Positions 21,834 through 32,440 are shown, counted from the stretch's first letter. The stretch: 64,000 nt of DNA from Litsea cubeba (GCA_012931725.1 CM022949.1:45027239-45091238), one strand, 5' to 3'. A program made the numbers and translations. Notes: generated by a model from the letters alone, not told the origin.

Positions 21834-22808
21834 CTGAAATTCCATAAATAATGAGATGAATATATTCTCGGCAGTTACTAGGTGAGCATTGGAATGTCAC
21901 CATGCTTCATAATAGGAGAATAATATTGAAAAAGATACCTTTGCTGAGTAAGTTACCAGACAACCAAATTTAACTAAGCTACCACTACACCAAGTTTTTA
22001 GTGAAAACTCAGAAAAGGAAAAAAAAAATTAACTAGTTTCACTAGCAACTCTAACTGTAAATGCATTCATAAATGTGCAAACTATAATATTGCAAGCTAC
22101 ATAGGTATTTAAGAACATTGTACCCCCCCTTATTTGCTAACTCTAGATGCACTTCGATTTGGAATATTATTTTTGTTAGTTTGGAAAACAAGGAAACAGT
22201 TCGTTAAAAACAAAATGTACCTGTTGGTGGTAGAGTAGCCCAATAATGGGTACTCTTTATAACCTTCCCATTTACCATCGTATCTTCGAATTCCATTTGT
22301 GGTGGCAAATAGGCTAGAAAAGATCTGAAATGATGTATTTTCAAATAGCAGGGGACCAGAAAAAGTTAAGTCTCATCAAGTGGGAGGAGGTGAAGCTTTC
22401 ACTAACAAATGAGGTCTCAGTGCTGATGAATATAATTAAAAATTGAGAAGGAATTAGGCGCAACCAGCAAAATAGCAGTCAAACTATTGGAAAGAGGAGG
22501 CTCATGGGAGACGGGTTATCTCCTTAGAGTCTACTCATCCAACCCTAATATGACCAGCCCCAACACTTTCTTTATATATATTCACTATATTCAGAAATTA
22601 AAAAAAAAAAAAAAAAAAAACACCCTTCTCACCAAAGTTTTCCGTACTTACGAAAGAGTTTATAATTACAAGAAAATTACAAATAAGCCATTAGCTATTC
22701 CTTAACAGGCATCACTCTCTTTGCATAAAAGAAAACACTTAAGACACAAATTAATAGAAATATTCCAAGTTAGAAGTAAGATTAAAATTTATTAAAATAA
22801 TATCTAAC
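21834..22808 (-). other. Intron of the RST1-like pseudogene
   Basis: A 975-bp AT-rich intron with a poly-A run near 22600-22620. No gene or element boundary was recognised. Confidence 0.6.
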
Positions 22809-23102
22809 CTCAAGGTAGTTTAGATCAATTAGCCATATACAAAGTTTCCAGGCTGTACTGTCCTCTGAAATGTTTTGAGAAACTGAATTGGGCTCCTCAG
22901 GATTACTTTTAGAAACATCCACAGATTGAAAGTCCTTGGACCACCATCGATGCCTAAGGAATGAAACCGCCCATGCTGCATATTTTTGTATTTGCTGATT
23001 CTTAGAAGCCTGAGCAATTACAAACATTTCTTGGATCAATGATGTACAGAGTGGCTCGCAAACAGCGCTTGAAAGTATAGGCCCTCTGATATAACAAGAT
23101 TC
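22809..23102 (-). pseudogene. RST1: RST1-like exon
   Basis: The 98-codon exon follows a 75-bp intron (23103-23177) that happens to be open in frame. It contains PILSSAVCEPLCTSLIQEMF and KYAAWAVSFLRHRWWSKDF, matching RST1. Acceptor is tctcag and donor gttaga. Confidence 0.88.
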
Positions 23103-23177
23103 CTGAGAAGCCAGAATACAATCAGATACATGCATGGTAATATGGAAAAAAGAAACATATGAAAGCATTGGAGGTAC

Positions 23178-24064
23178 CTTCGGTGCCCAATCCATCTGCA
23201 GAGAGGAGGATTGATTGTAAGTATGACTGAGAGTCCCCACACCAGCACCCAATGAATTAACAATACTAAGCATGCCACCCAAGTTTACAGTAGGAGGATA
23301 TGGTTGGGAGTAAATATTTCTCATCAATTCTAACAAGCCCTTAATATCATCAGCTTTCACTGGGTGTACCCCTTCATTCAAAATGCATGAGAGTAGGTTT
23401 CCAGATCCTATGCAGGATGCCATGAGCAAACTCTGGTGTAAAATTCCAGATTTCTTTAATTTGACTAGTTCAGAGATAAGTGATTTGTACCCATTAACTA
23501 GATTGTCTACTTCATTACCCATGAGTTCTGCTCTCTGACAAAAAGCAACTACGATGGGTAGTGCGAGACAGGAACCCACTGATAATGCTATTTCAGGTCT
23601 CTCCTTACAAACACTACGATTATGAACAAATGAATTAACATGCGGAATCCATGATAACATCATATATCTTTTATCACGAGAACAGCATCATGAGCTCCAG
23701 CTCTGTATATTGCTGTAACAGAATGGGCTAGACCAAGTACAAGGGCTGCAACACCCCATATGTCTTCTTCCTTCTTGTCTAAGTTGTCACCCGACAAATC
23801 CACAGTTTCCTGAAACCCTGTACGGAACTAGAGTTTTTCACAAAGGCTTCGCATGGAAATAAATGAAGATGGCCACAGCTGGGATATCATTGTGGAGAAG
23901 GCTTTAACAATATTCCCAAGTAAAGCGGCTTCCGTAAAGCCAGTGGTTCCTTCTTCCATGTCAGAATCGTCGACTACACCTTTGGTAAGAAGATCTTGAC
24001 AAGCAAAACCCATGCCTAACCCACATGCTCCTTTGACCAGAGTGCTTTTGCTATTAGAGGAAAC
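23178..24064 (-). pseudogene. RST1: RST1-like long exon with premature stop and 2-bp insertion
   Basis: The 887-bp exon begins after ttttag with STLVKGACGLGMGFACQDLL. It is interrupted by TAG at 23828-23830 after SMRSLCEKL, continues in the same frame through EEDIWGVAALVLGLAHSV, and shifts by an extra AT within 23662-23667. It then resumes with SWIPHVNSFVHN and LALPIVVAFCQRAELMGNEV. The donor gtacct is at 23177. Confidence 0.9.
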
Positions 24065-24359
24065 CTAAAAGCATGCACCAGTATTCATGACAATTATAAT
24101 GCTAACTGAGAGAGAGCATAAAAGAATCATGGGAGGACAGTAGGAATGTCTTTTGGGATGAACTGAAGTGGAGAAATTTAAAGATGTGAGAATGAACTAA
24201 GCAATGCATTTCTTTTCCCTTTCCGGTAGGCAAATGAAGTCACCAATTTAGAGAAACAATAAAGTGGTGCCTCTGACTTAATTAGGTTAACAGAAAGAAT
24301 GAACATGGTAGATGTACTTTAAGCTCACAGGGCAACACTTACTGAAAAATTTATCTGCT

Positions 24360-24770
24360 TAGGTAGTCTGGAAGGTGAGCAAATGAGAATATCTTGCAAG
24401 TAGAGGCAGCCAGTTCTTCTGTGTCCCACATGTTCCTCGCCTTCCATTTGGGTTTTTGAACTCTATCCATAGCACTGACTCTGGAATTGGAGACATCCAA
24501 GAGATTTGTTTCAACTCTCTCTCTCACACCCTATATCATTGATAACATTGATGGCAACAAAAAAATAGCAAGTTAGCAACTAATTTACATGGTTTGTATC
24601 ATTCTAGGGACCTGAAGAGTTCTCACTGCCTGTAAAAAAAGCAGTTCTGTAGCAGCATGAACTCCACCATACCAGGATCCAGGGTCTCTAGAGTGAAAAT
24701 CTTCCCCAGTCCCCAATCCCACAGTTACAAACGGGTCCTTAACTTGCTTAGTCATCATGTATTTTATTAA
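24360..24770 (-). other. Coding-like segments in an RST1 intron, not assigned
   Basis: Between the exons at 25124 and 24064, which should be adjacent in RST1, the minus strand holds two open, gene-like pieces. From about 24756 one reads DPFVTVGLGTGEDFHSRDPG, then WYGGVHAATELLFLQAVRTL, and stops at a possible donor (cag/gtccct, about 24613). From about 24522 the other reads DRVQKPKWKARNMWDTEEL and FAHLPDYLSR. I do not recognise the family. They may be exons of another gene carried into the intron, or chance. Confidence 0.35.
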
Positions 24771-25123
24771 ACTTTTAAGTGGACAGTCAGTCTTTCAAGC
24801 CACTTAACAAAAAGAGGAAATTCAAATTTTACATTTGGGCTCTGCATATTGCATTTTAGGAAGCAACAAAAATGTTAGACAGCTGCTGATGGAGCAAAAT
24901 CCTGTGCCAGTGAGATCTACTTTCTTTCATCCAGACAGACTAAAGCTTATGAAGATACTAAATATCAACAAAGAAAACAAAACTGGACAACAAGGATTAA
25001 AAATTGCACACAGGTTATACAGTTACAATATACACCAACAGCATTCTCTCTGGTGTGTGCATCCACAGAGTACATATGCATCTGAATATGTATGTATGAT
25101 TCTATGAACCAGTACACACGTAC

Positions 25124-25306
25124 CTCAAGAAGCCCAGTAATGATTTGGAATTTCAGCTGTGACTCTGTTGCGTGTAAACAACTTGAAACCACACCCAAAG
25201 AGATAGCAGCTGACCATTGTCTGTGCTCATGTTCATACTGAAATAACCATTTCAGCAGAAACTTGGATGCAGTTGATGTCACTGCATGAGCTGATGGGGG
25301 AAGAGC
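25124..25306 (-). pseudogene. RST1: RST1-like exon
   Basis: The 61-codon exon contains LPPSAHAVTSTASKFLLKWL and HEHRQWSAAISLGVVSSCLH, among the most conserved RST1 stretches. Acceptor is tctcag and donor gtacgt. No lesion is visible. Confidence 0.9.
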
Positions 25307-25785
25307 CTGAGAACGACAGGAGATGCATAAAACAAATAGAAACAAAGATGGACTCAAAATCTTGCCACAGAATTGGGATCACAAGTTGACATAAGTACGG
25401 TAAACAGTACCATCAAGCTATTAAAAATGTATGATTCCCATGGGTTAAAATATCAGTACACACCATAGACACCCGAACCAATACATCAGTGTGCACTAAT
25501 CAATGCACTAAAACCTTTGTAAGAAAAAATATGACTGATAGATTTAGACTTCAGATATGGGCATCACATACCTGTGGAAGGCATCAAAGTTAGTGTCCAA
25601 GAGGAGTACCATATGTATCATATCTTAAGAGAGATGATTGGATTCTATTTTTTTTTTTTTTTATTGCTGATCATTTTTTATCATTATAATATTCTTCTTT
25701 TTTTGTCAATGAGCATCATATAAAGTGCGATCAGTGATAATGGAGATGGAACATCTACTTGACATATGGAAGAAAGAACAAATGA

Positions 25786-25840
<55 letters not shown>

Positions 25841-26734
25841 CACTGTATAAAGTTTGAGATGACCAGATCACATAATAACTTAAGTGAAAGTATAAAATTA
25901 CAAGAAACTCCACAAGAAAGAGAAAAGTTACATCTTAACCCCTTTAGATGAATATAAGTAACATCTAACTACTTCCTATACTTAGCGACAAGTGAAGGAT
26001 ATAGATCAGATGTTTATCTTGCTCGCTTAGTATTTCTTGAAATCAACTTCTACGTATCATATTGGTTAGTAAATCTGCTAGCTGATATTTTAATTTGATA
26101 AACACAAAATGAATAACATTTGATTGCCACCTCCTAAAGAAATGTGTCACAACTCACAGACCCAGCAAATCCACTTGATTCCAGCCAGTGCGACACTCGA
26201 CTACACCCCATGACCAAGTGAAATCAGCCTTTGCAATGGAAAGCTAACCTTTAGACAAAAAATGAAACCACACGCGTTTGCACATTCACACATCAAGTAT
26301 AAAGAAAACCTAGAGAATGGGAGATTTATTCGAATACTTCTTCAGAGTTTCCCTTTGTTATAGATGAATGACAGTAACACTAATACTACTATAGTACTAC
26401 TATTCATAACCATTGGCTAAGATATGTCCACATGTTCATTGACAAACTTGGGGATTACAATCATAAACGCATCTAACCAATATCCAAGGAACACTTGAAA
26501 ACCACTATCTAAAAAGATGTGATACATATAGTACTCTTCATAGACATTGACTTAACAACTCTTCCACACATGCACTCTTCTGAATATATTCTGTCATTAA
26601 GGGAAAAGAGCATTTAATCCTCATAGAATATCTGGTCAACAGGTTAAGGTCATGAACATGACATTTTTGTTAAAATAAAATTAAAAAAAAAAGGGATACA
26701 GAAATACTAAAAAAAAACTGGAGATTCTTAGGCC
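25307..26734 (-). other. Long intron of the RST1-like pseudogene
   Basis: About 1.4 kb of AT-rich sequence with a poly-T run (25650) and a GA microsatellite (25795-25834). No gene or transposon terminus was recognised. Confidence 0.5.
25795..25834. repeat. (GA)n microsatellite
   Basis: About 20 uninterrupted ga units in an intron of the RST1-like pseudogene. Confidence 0.9.
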
Positions 26735-26809
26735 ACACAGTGCACCAATTGCTAGTGCTATATTTTCGACAGACCGAGGTATCGATTCCTCTGCAATGCG
26801 ACATATAGT
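26735..26809 (-). pseudogene. RST1: RST1-like exon with doubtful 3' splice boundary
   Basis: The segment reads CRIAEESIPRSVENIALAIG followed by ALC, a clear RST1 block that joins in phase to DILK of the previous exon. Acceptor is acgtag. At the other end the sequence runs ...CTGTGTggcctaag. No GT lies in the phase-0 position needed by the next exon, so the donor may be mutated. Confidence 0.7.
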
Positions 26810-27324
26810 CTACGTGAAGGTATATAAGAGATAATCAGGCAAAAGTAATCAACTGATGATTTAACATGGGAAACTATGTTTAAAAGCTACAGCCAAGTAT
26901 ACTTTTTAGGAGAACTAAGCTAAAAAGCGAGGTGCCCAGGCAGAACTCAGTACTCTCAATGCGATGAAACATAGAGAATTTATGCCACATGCATGTCACA
27001 TCAATCTTATGCAGCATCACAGATTACATTAAAAATAAGGTTCAGGAAAACCAAGAACCCCAAAATCAACTCAATGTTCCAAGTCAATGGAGAAAATAAA
27101 GCTGTTATATATCTAGTTTTTAGTAGCCAAGATGTGTTTTAGGAAAATGAAACAATCAGAACCTTCAGCAATAAAGTAGAAGATACATTATCTATTGTGG
27201 CTGTAGTTCAGCTGGTTAGGGACATGTGGAAGTGTGTGTGGGTGCATGATTCCAAGTCCCTTGTAAATAAAAAAGGAAAAACGAGGAAAAATCTATATTC
27301 ATCTTACAAATAGGGGGAAATTAC

Positions 27325-27540
27325 CTTGAGAATATCATCAGATGCCTATGAAGCTTTATCTGACTCATTTGGTGTTATTTTAGCATCAATAGACAAAATG
27401 GAAGCCTTCATCCAACGCTGCAGGAAAGGTTTCCACGATTGCAGGGAAAACAGTACAACCAGAATATTTCTTGAAAGTTGTAGAGATTCAGCTATTTCCT
27501 TTAGAGCACATTCATATGCAGCATGTAATTTCACAAATTC
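27325..27540 (-). pseudogene. RST1: RST1-like exon with premature stop
   Basis: The 72-codon exon contains LHAAYECALKEIAESLQLSR and LQSWKPFLQRWMKASIL, as in RST1. A TAG at 27346-27348 interrupts the conserved SDKAS-ASDDILK stretch; the family usually has a lysine codon there, one base away. The donor gtaatt follows eight codons later. Confidence 0.88.
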
Positions 27541-27683
27541 CTAAAGTCAATGAGCAACATCCTAGATTCAATTGCATCTACCTAAATTCATTACGAAAGA
27601 TGTCCTGCAAGATCCTGTAATCTTGACAGACAAATTAAACACGGTATCTTATCATATTCAGAAATGTCAAATTAGAAACTTAC

Positions 27684-27775
27684 CTTTGATGAGCGTTGGC
27701 CCCCCGTGTCTTTAGGATTAAAGGCAAGGGATAATAGAGATGCACCTGGTAACTCTCTAGCAACATTGTCCTTGC
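27684..27775 (-). pseudogene. RST1: RST1-like exon
   Basis: The 92-bp exon reads KDNVARELPGASLLSLAFNP, matching RST1. Acceptor is gtgcag and donor gtaagt. No lesion was seen in this exon. Confidence 0.85.
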
Positions 27776-28147
27776 CTGCACACACCACGCCCCACACCGC
27801 ATGTCAGACACATCAATGCAGCTATTAGGAAAGAACATGAATCCTATTCACATGGTTTGTTGTTATAAATTCGTGGATATGTCTCTATCTAAACAATGAA
27901 CCTGTAGAAATTCACAATCATCATCATCTAAACCTTAACCCCACGAGCCATAGTTTCAATATACTAGTTCTATGAAGTAGACAAGTTTCAATCTTATCTA
28001 ATTTGATTGTAACTGATAAATCAGGGAAGCATGTTTCATCAATATAACAATGCTATCTAGCTGATAAATTGAAAAACCAGAAGCATCAGTTTCTCATGTC
28101 CATGGGCAATTATTAGTACTGAGGACTCCAACAATGTTTCTTGATAC

Positions 28148-28239
28148 CTGAAGAAAACATGACCTGAGGAAAGACGTCCAATAATTTCTCAACCTTGTTT
28201 GCAGTGACTCTTCTCTCCTTTAACAGTCTGCGCCTAGTT
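28148..28239 (-). pseudogene. RST1: RST1-like exon
   Basis: The 92-bp exon reads TRRRLLKERRVTANKVEKLL and DVFPQVMFSSG across its splice junctions, a highly conserved RST1 segment. Acceptor is cctcag and donor gtatca. The phase matches both neighbours. Confidence 0.85.
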
Positions 28240-28328
28240 CTGAGGCCAATTGAAAAAGTCTGAGTATTGGCACTTCGAATGTTGCCTTCAGAGTTCAGAA
28301 TAACATAAAAGAAAAATGTATACTTAAC

Positions 28329-28463
28329 ATGTGCTCACAAGTCAAAATCTTGGCTTCCACACGCTCGATGGATGGATCTGAGTACTTTGAGATTGTCTTC
28401 TGAGCAAAGCAACTCCATATTCCTTTTATTGAAATTGGGAATGCTTTCTCTGACAAGTTCAAC
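28329..28463 (-). pseudogene. RST1: RST1-like exon with 4-bp frameshift duplication
   Basis: The first half reads VELVRESIPNFNKRNMELL in the frame inherited from the preceding exon. The second half reads ERVEAKILTCEH in the frame needed by the next exon. The shift falls at 'gatggatggat' (28367-28377). Removing one 4-bp unit gives a continuous RST1-like peptide (LKVLRSIERVEAKILTCEH). Splice sites (ccgcag, gttaag) are normal. Confidence 0.85.
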
Positions 28464-28518
28464 CTGCGGAAAAAATACAAAAACACAAGTAAATAACGAC
28501 GTTGCTTGACCCAAGATG

Positions 28519-28524
<6 letters not shown>

Positions 28525-28575
<51 letters not shown>
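28525..28575. repeat. (GA)n microsatellite
   Basis: About 25 ga units between two RST1-like exons. Confidence 0.9.
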
Positions 28576-28577
<2 letters not shown>

Positions 28578-28653
28578 AGTTTACACTCAAGTTAAGTGAA
28601 TGTAATGCAATAGTGACCGATACCTATAAAACAGGAAAGAGCAACAAGCCTAC

Positions 28654-28821
28654 CTCATAATGGATCAAGGACGCAAAGGCAGTTGTCCTTGCATTTATCC
28701 ATTTCTCTCCAGCGTGTCTAAAGTTTCCAATTTCCCATAATATCTGAACAACCCTCTTTGAAACATCAGGAAATGCTTTTGCATCCAATGCTCCCCATCT
28801 TAAGAGAATACATAAGCTGCA
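28654..28821 (-). pseudogene. RST1: RST1-like exon
   Basis: The 168-bp exon (56 codons) has acceptor tttcag and donor gtaggc. It contains LLRWGALDAKAFPDVSKRV and ARTTAFASLIHYE, well conserved in plant RST1. Coding sequence expected between this exon and the one at 29481 was not located, so one or more exons may be lost. Confidence 0.8.
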
Positions 28822-29480
28822 CTGAAAGACACTAAGGATTATTGAACAATCAAATTTGGAAAGTAGATTCAGCTACTTAAAACTGTACCTTATCGAAAGT
28901 TGAATTCTAGCACAAGAACGAGAGGAAATGCAACCAAAAATTAAAAACATTGCAGGCACATATGAGTTGGGAGAAAGGACAAAGCGGGAAGGAAAAACTC
29001 ATTTTCCTCCTTCTTGGTGCTTTCATGCATTAGAAATTAGGAAGGGGAAAGAAGAGCATCACTTTCTACCAAGTTCTCCCCAAATAGGAGAAAAAGTGCA
29101 TCATAGACTATGATGCACCGATACTTCAAAATGGGAAACGTATCTTGTCGTATTGTATCCGATACTTCACTTTTATATGTAAAATCCATGCCAGAATACT
29201 TAAAACATCGGACATGACAAAATGCCAAAACACAGCTCTTGTCAAAGTATCTGGTACCATACATCAGCATCATTTTACGGACCAAATCATATGCCTTTTG
29301 ATACCGATATTATTAGATTCTCTTCATAATCGTTACAACTTACAACTCCAACCGCAAAACAGTAATGAACATAAAAGAGCAACCTAACAAACGGAATCCA
29401 AGCTCACTATGACAAACATCAATGATAATGAAGGTAGACATAGTTATATGAATGAAGTTATAGGATATTAGGATTAATAC

Positions 29481-29564
29481 CAATCCAGTTGAAACAAACT
29501 GCTTAAAGATCACCACGAACGCATCCACCAAATGTTCGAAACAATAAACAAGATGTTTGAACTC
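29481..29564 (-). pseudogene. RST1: RST1-like exon
   Basis: The 84-bp exon (28 codons) runs from acceptor ggccag to donor gtatta. It reads FKHLVYCFEHLVDAFVVIFK, which matches the RST1 stretch after the N-terminal exon. It starts and ends in phase 0, so it joins the exon at 29983 without frame loss. Confidence 0.75.
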
Positions 29565-29888
29565 CTGGCCAAATTTGCAAAAATATAAGAAAGCAATAGA
29601 TATTGAATTGAACTTAATGCTCAATATCTCAAAAAATGTAACACAATGAAATGCCACATAACAATCAGTGGCTCGTGATTGAGACAGTAAAATATTTCAA
29701 AAATAATAAATTAAATATAAACACCTCATGATGTAGCCAGCGAAGTTAATGCATGGTGGCACTTGAAGGGAACAGTTTCCAAATTTATCCTTGTCCTATC
29801 AAGCAGATGCTTTAACAAGCATGTGAGCTTGTGGAGGCACGCACTTTCCGCAAGAACATGTGTTGTTGCACATGCCCATGCACGTGTG

Positions 29889-29890
29889 AA

Positions 29891-29965
<75 letters not shown>
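29889..29965. repeat. Compound (TG)n(AG)n microsatellite
   Basis: About 12 tg units run into about 25 ag units just inside the intron after the exon at 29983. Open frames across it encode only His-Thr, Leu-Ser or Arg-Glu repeats and are not genes. Confidence 0.92.
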
Positions 29966-29967
<2 letters not shown>

Positions 29968-29982
29968 CCAAACCAAGCTTAC

Positions 29983-30264
29983 CTCTACATTCCTGTGTGG
30001 AAAAAATTTCAAGCATCCGAATGCGACCTTAATTGTGGGCACTGCTTCAGATGTAAAAGAACAAGACAATGTTGCTAGTGAAGATACTAACTGCCTTGCA
30101 AATGCAGATGACGAAACTGAATATGGGATTTTCAATACAGAAAATCCCAAAAAAGGTTGTAAGAACTTTAAAGTTCTGGTGAATCCGATAGTCTTATTCT
30201 GCACAATAAACAATAATGTTTGGTGTAAAAGCTCGCCTTGAGCCTCAGTTTGAGTAGAAAGCAC
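29983..30264 (-). pseudogene. RST1: RST1-like exon (N-terminal region; first exon visible)
   Basis: The exon lies between acceptor ttgcag and donor gtaagc and has 94 intact codons. It contains GELLHQTLLFIVQNK and LVSSLATLSCSFTSEAV, matching the N-terminal region of plant RST1. The preceding RST1 exon, with the start codon, was not found in the window. The downstream intron opens into a (CT)n/(AC)n microsatellite at 29890-29965. Confidence 0.85.
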
Positions 30265-30641
30265 CTGCAACATAAACAAAGCCTTAATTTGTAAAAAAAA
30301 ATACCTGAAGGAATGAAAGGATCACATAATGAAAAGACAAAATCATATATATTGCAGGGTTCAGCCTGATAGGTAGGTTCTATCATATGGAACAACCAGA
30401 GCCAGGTTGATCCAGTGGGCCCTGTATCAGAAACATATTAAAGAGGGAATTCCCTCCGCCGAGCACCGGTGATCACCATGTGCCAAAACACTTAGTAGGG
30501 CCCAGCTTATGATCCATCTGAGCAGCCCATAAAATAGGGAACCTCTGATGGTCACAAATCCTGGGTTTGGCACCCATCCGAATGGATTGGACCGTTGGAT
30601 CGGCTTGCAATTGTTTTGTTCGTTGATCAAGCAGTTAGGAT
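30265..30641. other. Spacer upstream of the first visible RST1-like exon
   Basis: The expected first exon of RST1 was not found here. The sequence contains spacer repeat motifs such as 'gggcccagcttatgatcc' and 'ggattggaccgttggatc', resembling those at 8790-9200. Confidence 0.5.
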
Positions 30642-31306
30642 CAACAATGGAAATAGCGGTAGTGGCAGGCGTAGCGGCCCTCCGCCAAAACGCTACGTAG
30701 CGGGGCTACGTAGCGGTGTAGCGGTGTGATTTGAAAAAATTATAGAAAATCTAGAATATTGGAAAATGAGAGAAAATGTGTTTTCTTTTTTTTTTTGCAA
30801 AAGTTACTAAGGTAAGGACGTGTAGCGGTTCCCTCATTGAATGAGCATTTTTTCACATGTATTTATGTATTCATGTTGTTTAATCATGCTAACTTAGAAA
30901 CTAATGAAATGCTCATAAAAAAAAATGTCATGAAGTCAAGACTTAAGACTTAAGAGTAACTAAAGAAAAGAATACCTCTACCAAAGGAGGTGTCTAATAG
31001 GATGTACCTAGAGAAGAAACCTTGATAAGAACTCTCCATATCCATTGTAATTCGGTGAGATCATGTGCTTTTTGGTGTTCTTTTAAACATAAAAGGATAG
31101 AAGAGTTGCATAAAAATGTTATTTGGAGAGAAAAAAAAAAAAAGAAATAAGCATTATTATACATTTTGAAAATTTTTAAAAAGTATGAAATTTTCACACT
31201 CCGTAGCGGCCACTACGGATGTGAACGACGCTAAATGCAATTTAGCGTAGCGGTCTTCACCGTTACACCCGATATAGCGGCCGCTACGCTACTATTTTGA
31301 TCCATG
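30642..31306. mobile_element. hAT-like MITE with 8-bp target-site duplication and 'tagcgg' subterminal repeats
   Basis: The 665-bp element is flanked by gttaggat at 30634-30641 and 31307-31314. Its ends (caacaatgg... and ...tccatg) are only loosely inverted. Both subterminal regions are built from many 'gtagcgg/ccgctac' units. The core (atttgaaaaaattatag, aatattggaaaat) resembles the core of the element at 4185-5194, although that element's subterminal unit is 'gatatcgg'. Non-coding. Confidence 0.7.
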
Positions 31307-31357
31307 GTTAGGATGATGATTCAAACCTCCCTCGCCATACATAAGTCAATGAGGGGG

Positions 31358-31376
31358 GGGGGGGGGGGGGGGGGGG
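31358..31376. repeat. poly-G tract
   Basis: About 22 consecutive G in spacer sequence after the MITE. Confidence 0.8.
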
Positions 31377-31619
31377 CTGGTAATCCCATCCCCATAGGGC
31401 CCGAGGTGGGCCACCACAAGAAAGGGTACTCACCTTAGCAGAGGGGGCCCCAAGAAAGAGAAATTGCAAATGTCTGGAGCCCCAAGAAAGTATGCGTTAT
31501 TCAAATTGCAATATGATGGTCCAAGAAAGTATGATTTCGAAACACCCAAAATCCTTCTTAATGTAGTAGACACTAACTAAATATCCAATAAAAATAATTA
31601 AATTTGGGGAAAGTTTAAA

Positions 31620-31833
31620 AGGTGTGAAAGCATGGAGTTTGCCAAGAGTAGGAGAGGGAGAGGGAGACCCAAGAGAAGTTGGAAAGAAACTATTAAACAT
31701 GATCTTGCCTACATGGATCTAACGGAGGACATGGCCCTAAACAGATTTGATTGGCGTCGTCAAATCCATATAGCCGACCCCACCTAGTGGGAAAAGGCTT
31801 GGTTTGGTTTGGTTTGGTTTGGTTTGGTTTGGG
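31620..31833 (+). mobile_element. RTE-type LINE, 3' end with simple-repeat tail
   Basis: The frame at 31620-31787 reads RRGRGRPKRSWKETIKHDL, then MDLTEDMALNRFDWRRQIH and ADPT-stop. This is the conserved C-terminus of plant RTE-clade LINE proteins (GRP..TW....KDL..L.LTE.MALDR..WR..I..ADP). About 10 bp later comes the tail of repeated 'tggtt' units (31798-31833), as RTE elements end in short tandem repeats rather than poly(A). Only the last 55 or so codons remain, as expected for a 5'-truncated insertion. Confidence 0.8.
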
Positions 31834-32440
31834 GAAAGTTGTCTATCTAAATGAGGAATAGACCCTCTTTACAATACTAATGTCACTATAGCATCTCTTT
31901 AACTGGGGTATAGTTACAATTAACTAAAAGTATTTGCAGAGATAATGACTTTTTTTTGGCGAACAAATGAAGGTCATCACCCAATGCAGTCCCACCGAAG
32001 CAAGGTCCTGGGAGGGTCCAGACTCGAGACAAACCTAACCTTTGGCAATTTTGCACAAAGTGAGTTTTTGGCCAACAAATAAGACAAATATTTAGTCCAT
32101 AATGGAATCATTTCCAATAAACTGGTCTCGGACTCCGCCCCTCTCAGACTCCACCCTTAATCACACTTACTCGGATCACCCATAGCCTATTTGGGCAGGC
32201 TTGGATCCAGGTACAAAGGTCCAGGTCCGTATCTAGACCTACTATCCTTGTTGGGTCTATCTCGACCCAAAAATAAGAACCAAACTGGAATTCCCTTATA
32301 GGGGTGGGCCACTTATTGAAAATCAAAACAGTAAAAAAATCATGGGATTTTAACCATACAAGTGCCCAATTTCCCACTCAGGTGTTACATTTAAAATATT
32401 CGTTAGCACAAACATTGTGGGCCATTCAACTTTTTCTACA
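31834..32440. other. Spacer without recognisable gene
   Basis: No open frame with family features. Short homopolymers and degraded repeat sequence only. Confidence 0.45.

Larger units (their letters stand above)
6829..30264 (-). pseudogene. RST1: RST1 (RESURRECTION1, focadhesin-like) homologue, decayed intron-bearing pseudogene
   Basis: Sixteen exons in the correct order on the minus strand encode peptides I recognise from plant RST1, a roughly 1,800-residue helical-repeat protein. In Arabidopsis it affects cuticular wax and embryo development and bridges the cytosolic RNA exosome and the Ski complex. Landmarks include ELLHQTLLFIVQNK, LHAAYECALKEIAESLQ, SVGSCLALPIVVAFCQRAE, LLMASCIGSGNLLSCIL and ALQFVGLLSGSCCKYMPLL. 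Most splice sites are normal GT/AG, so it is not a retrocopy. The exon for the first ~100 residues is not visible. Lesions: a 4-bp duplication (28367-28377), TAG (27346-27348), a 2-bp insertion (about 23664), TAG (23828-23830), an 11.36-kb transposon (10195-21553), TAA (8138-8140) and two frameshifts (about 7050 and 7021). These make a functional product very unlikely. Confidence 0.9.

Noticed and set aside
27197..27262. tRNA-like sequence (gctgtagttcagctggttagg ... attccaagtccc)
   Set aside because: The A box is good but the B box is degraded and no cloverleaf can be drawn. It is probably an old tRNA-derived SINE scrap, not a tRNA gene.
29812..30279. Long minus- and plus-strand frames rich in Leu-Ser, His-Thr or Arg-Glu
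   Set aside because: They are produced by the (TG)n(AG)n microsatellite at 29889-29965. Only the part 29983-30264 is a real exon.
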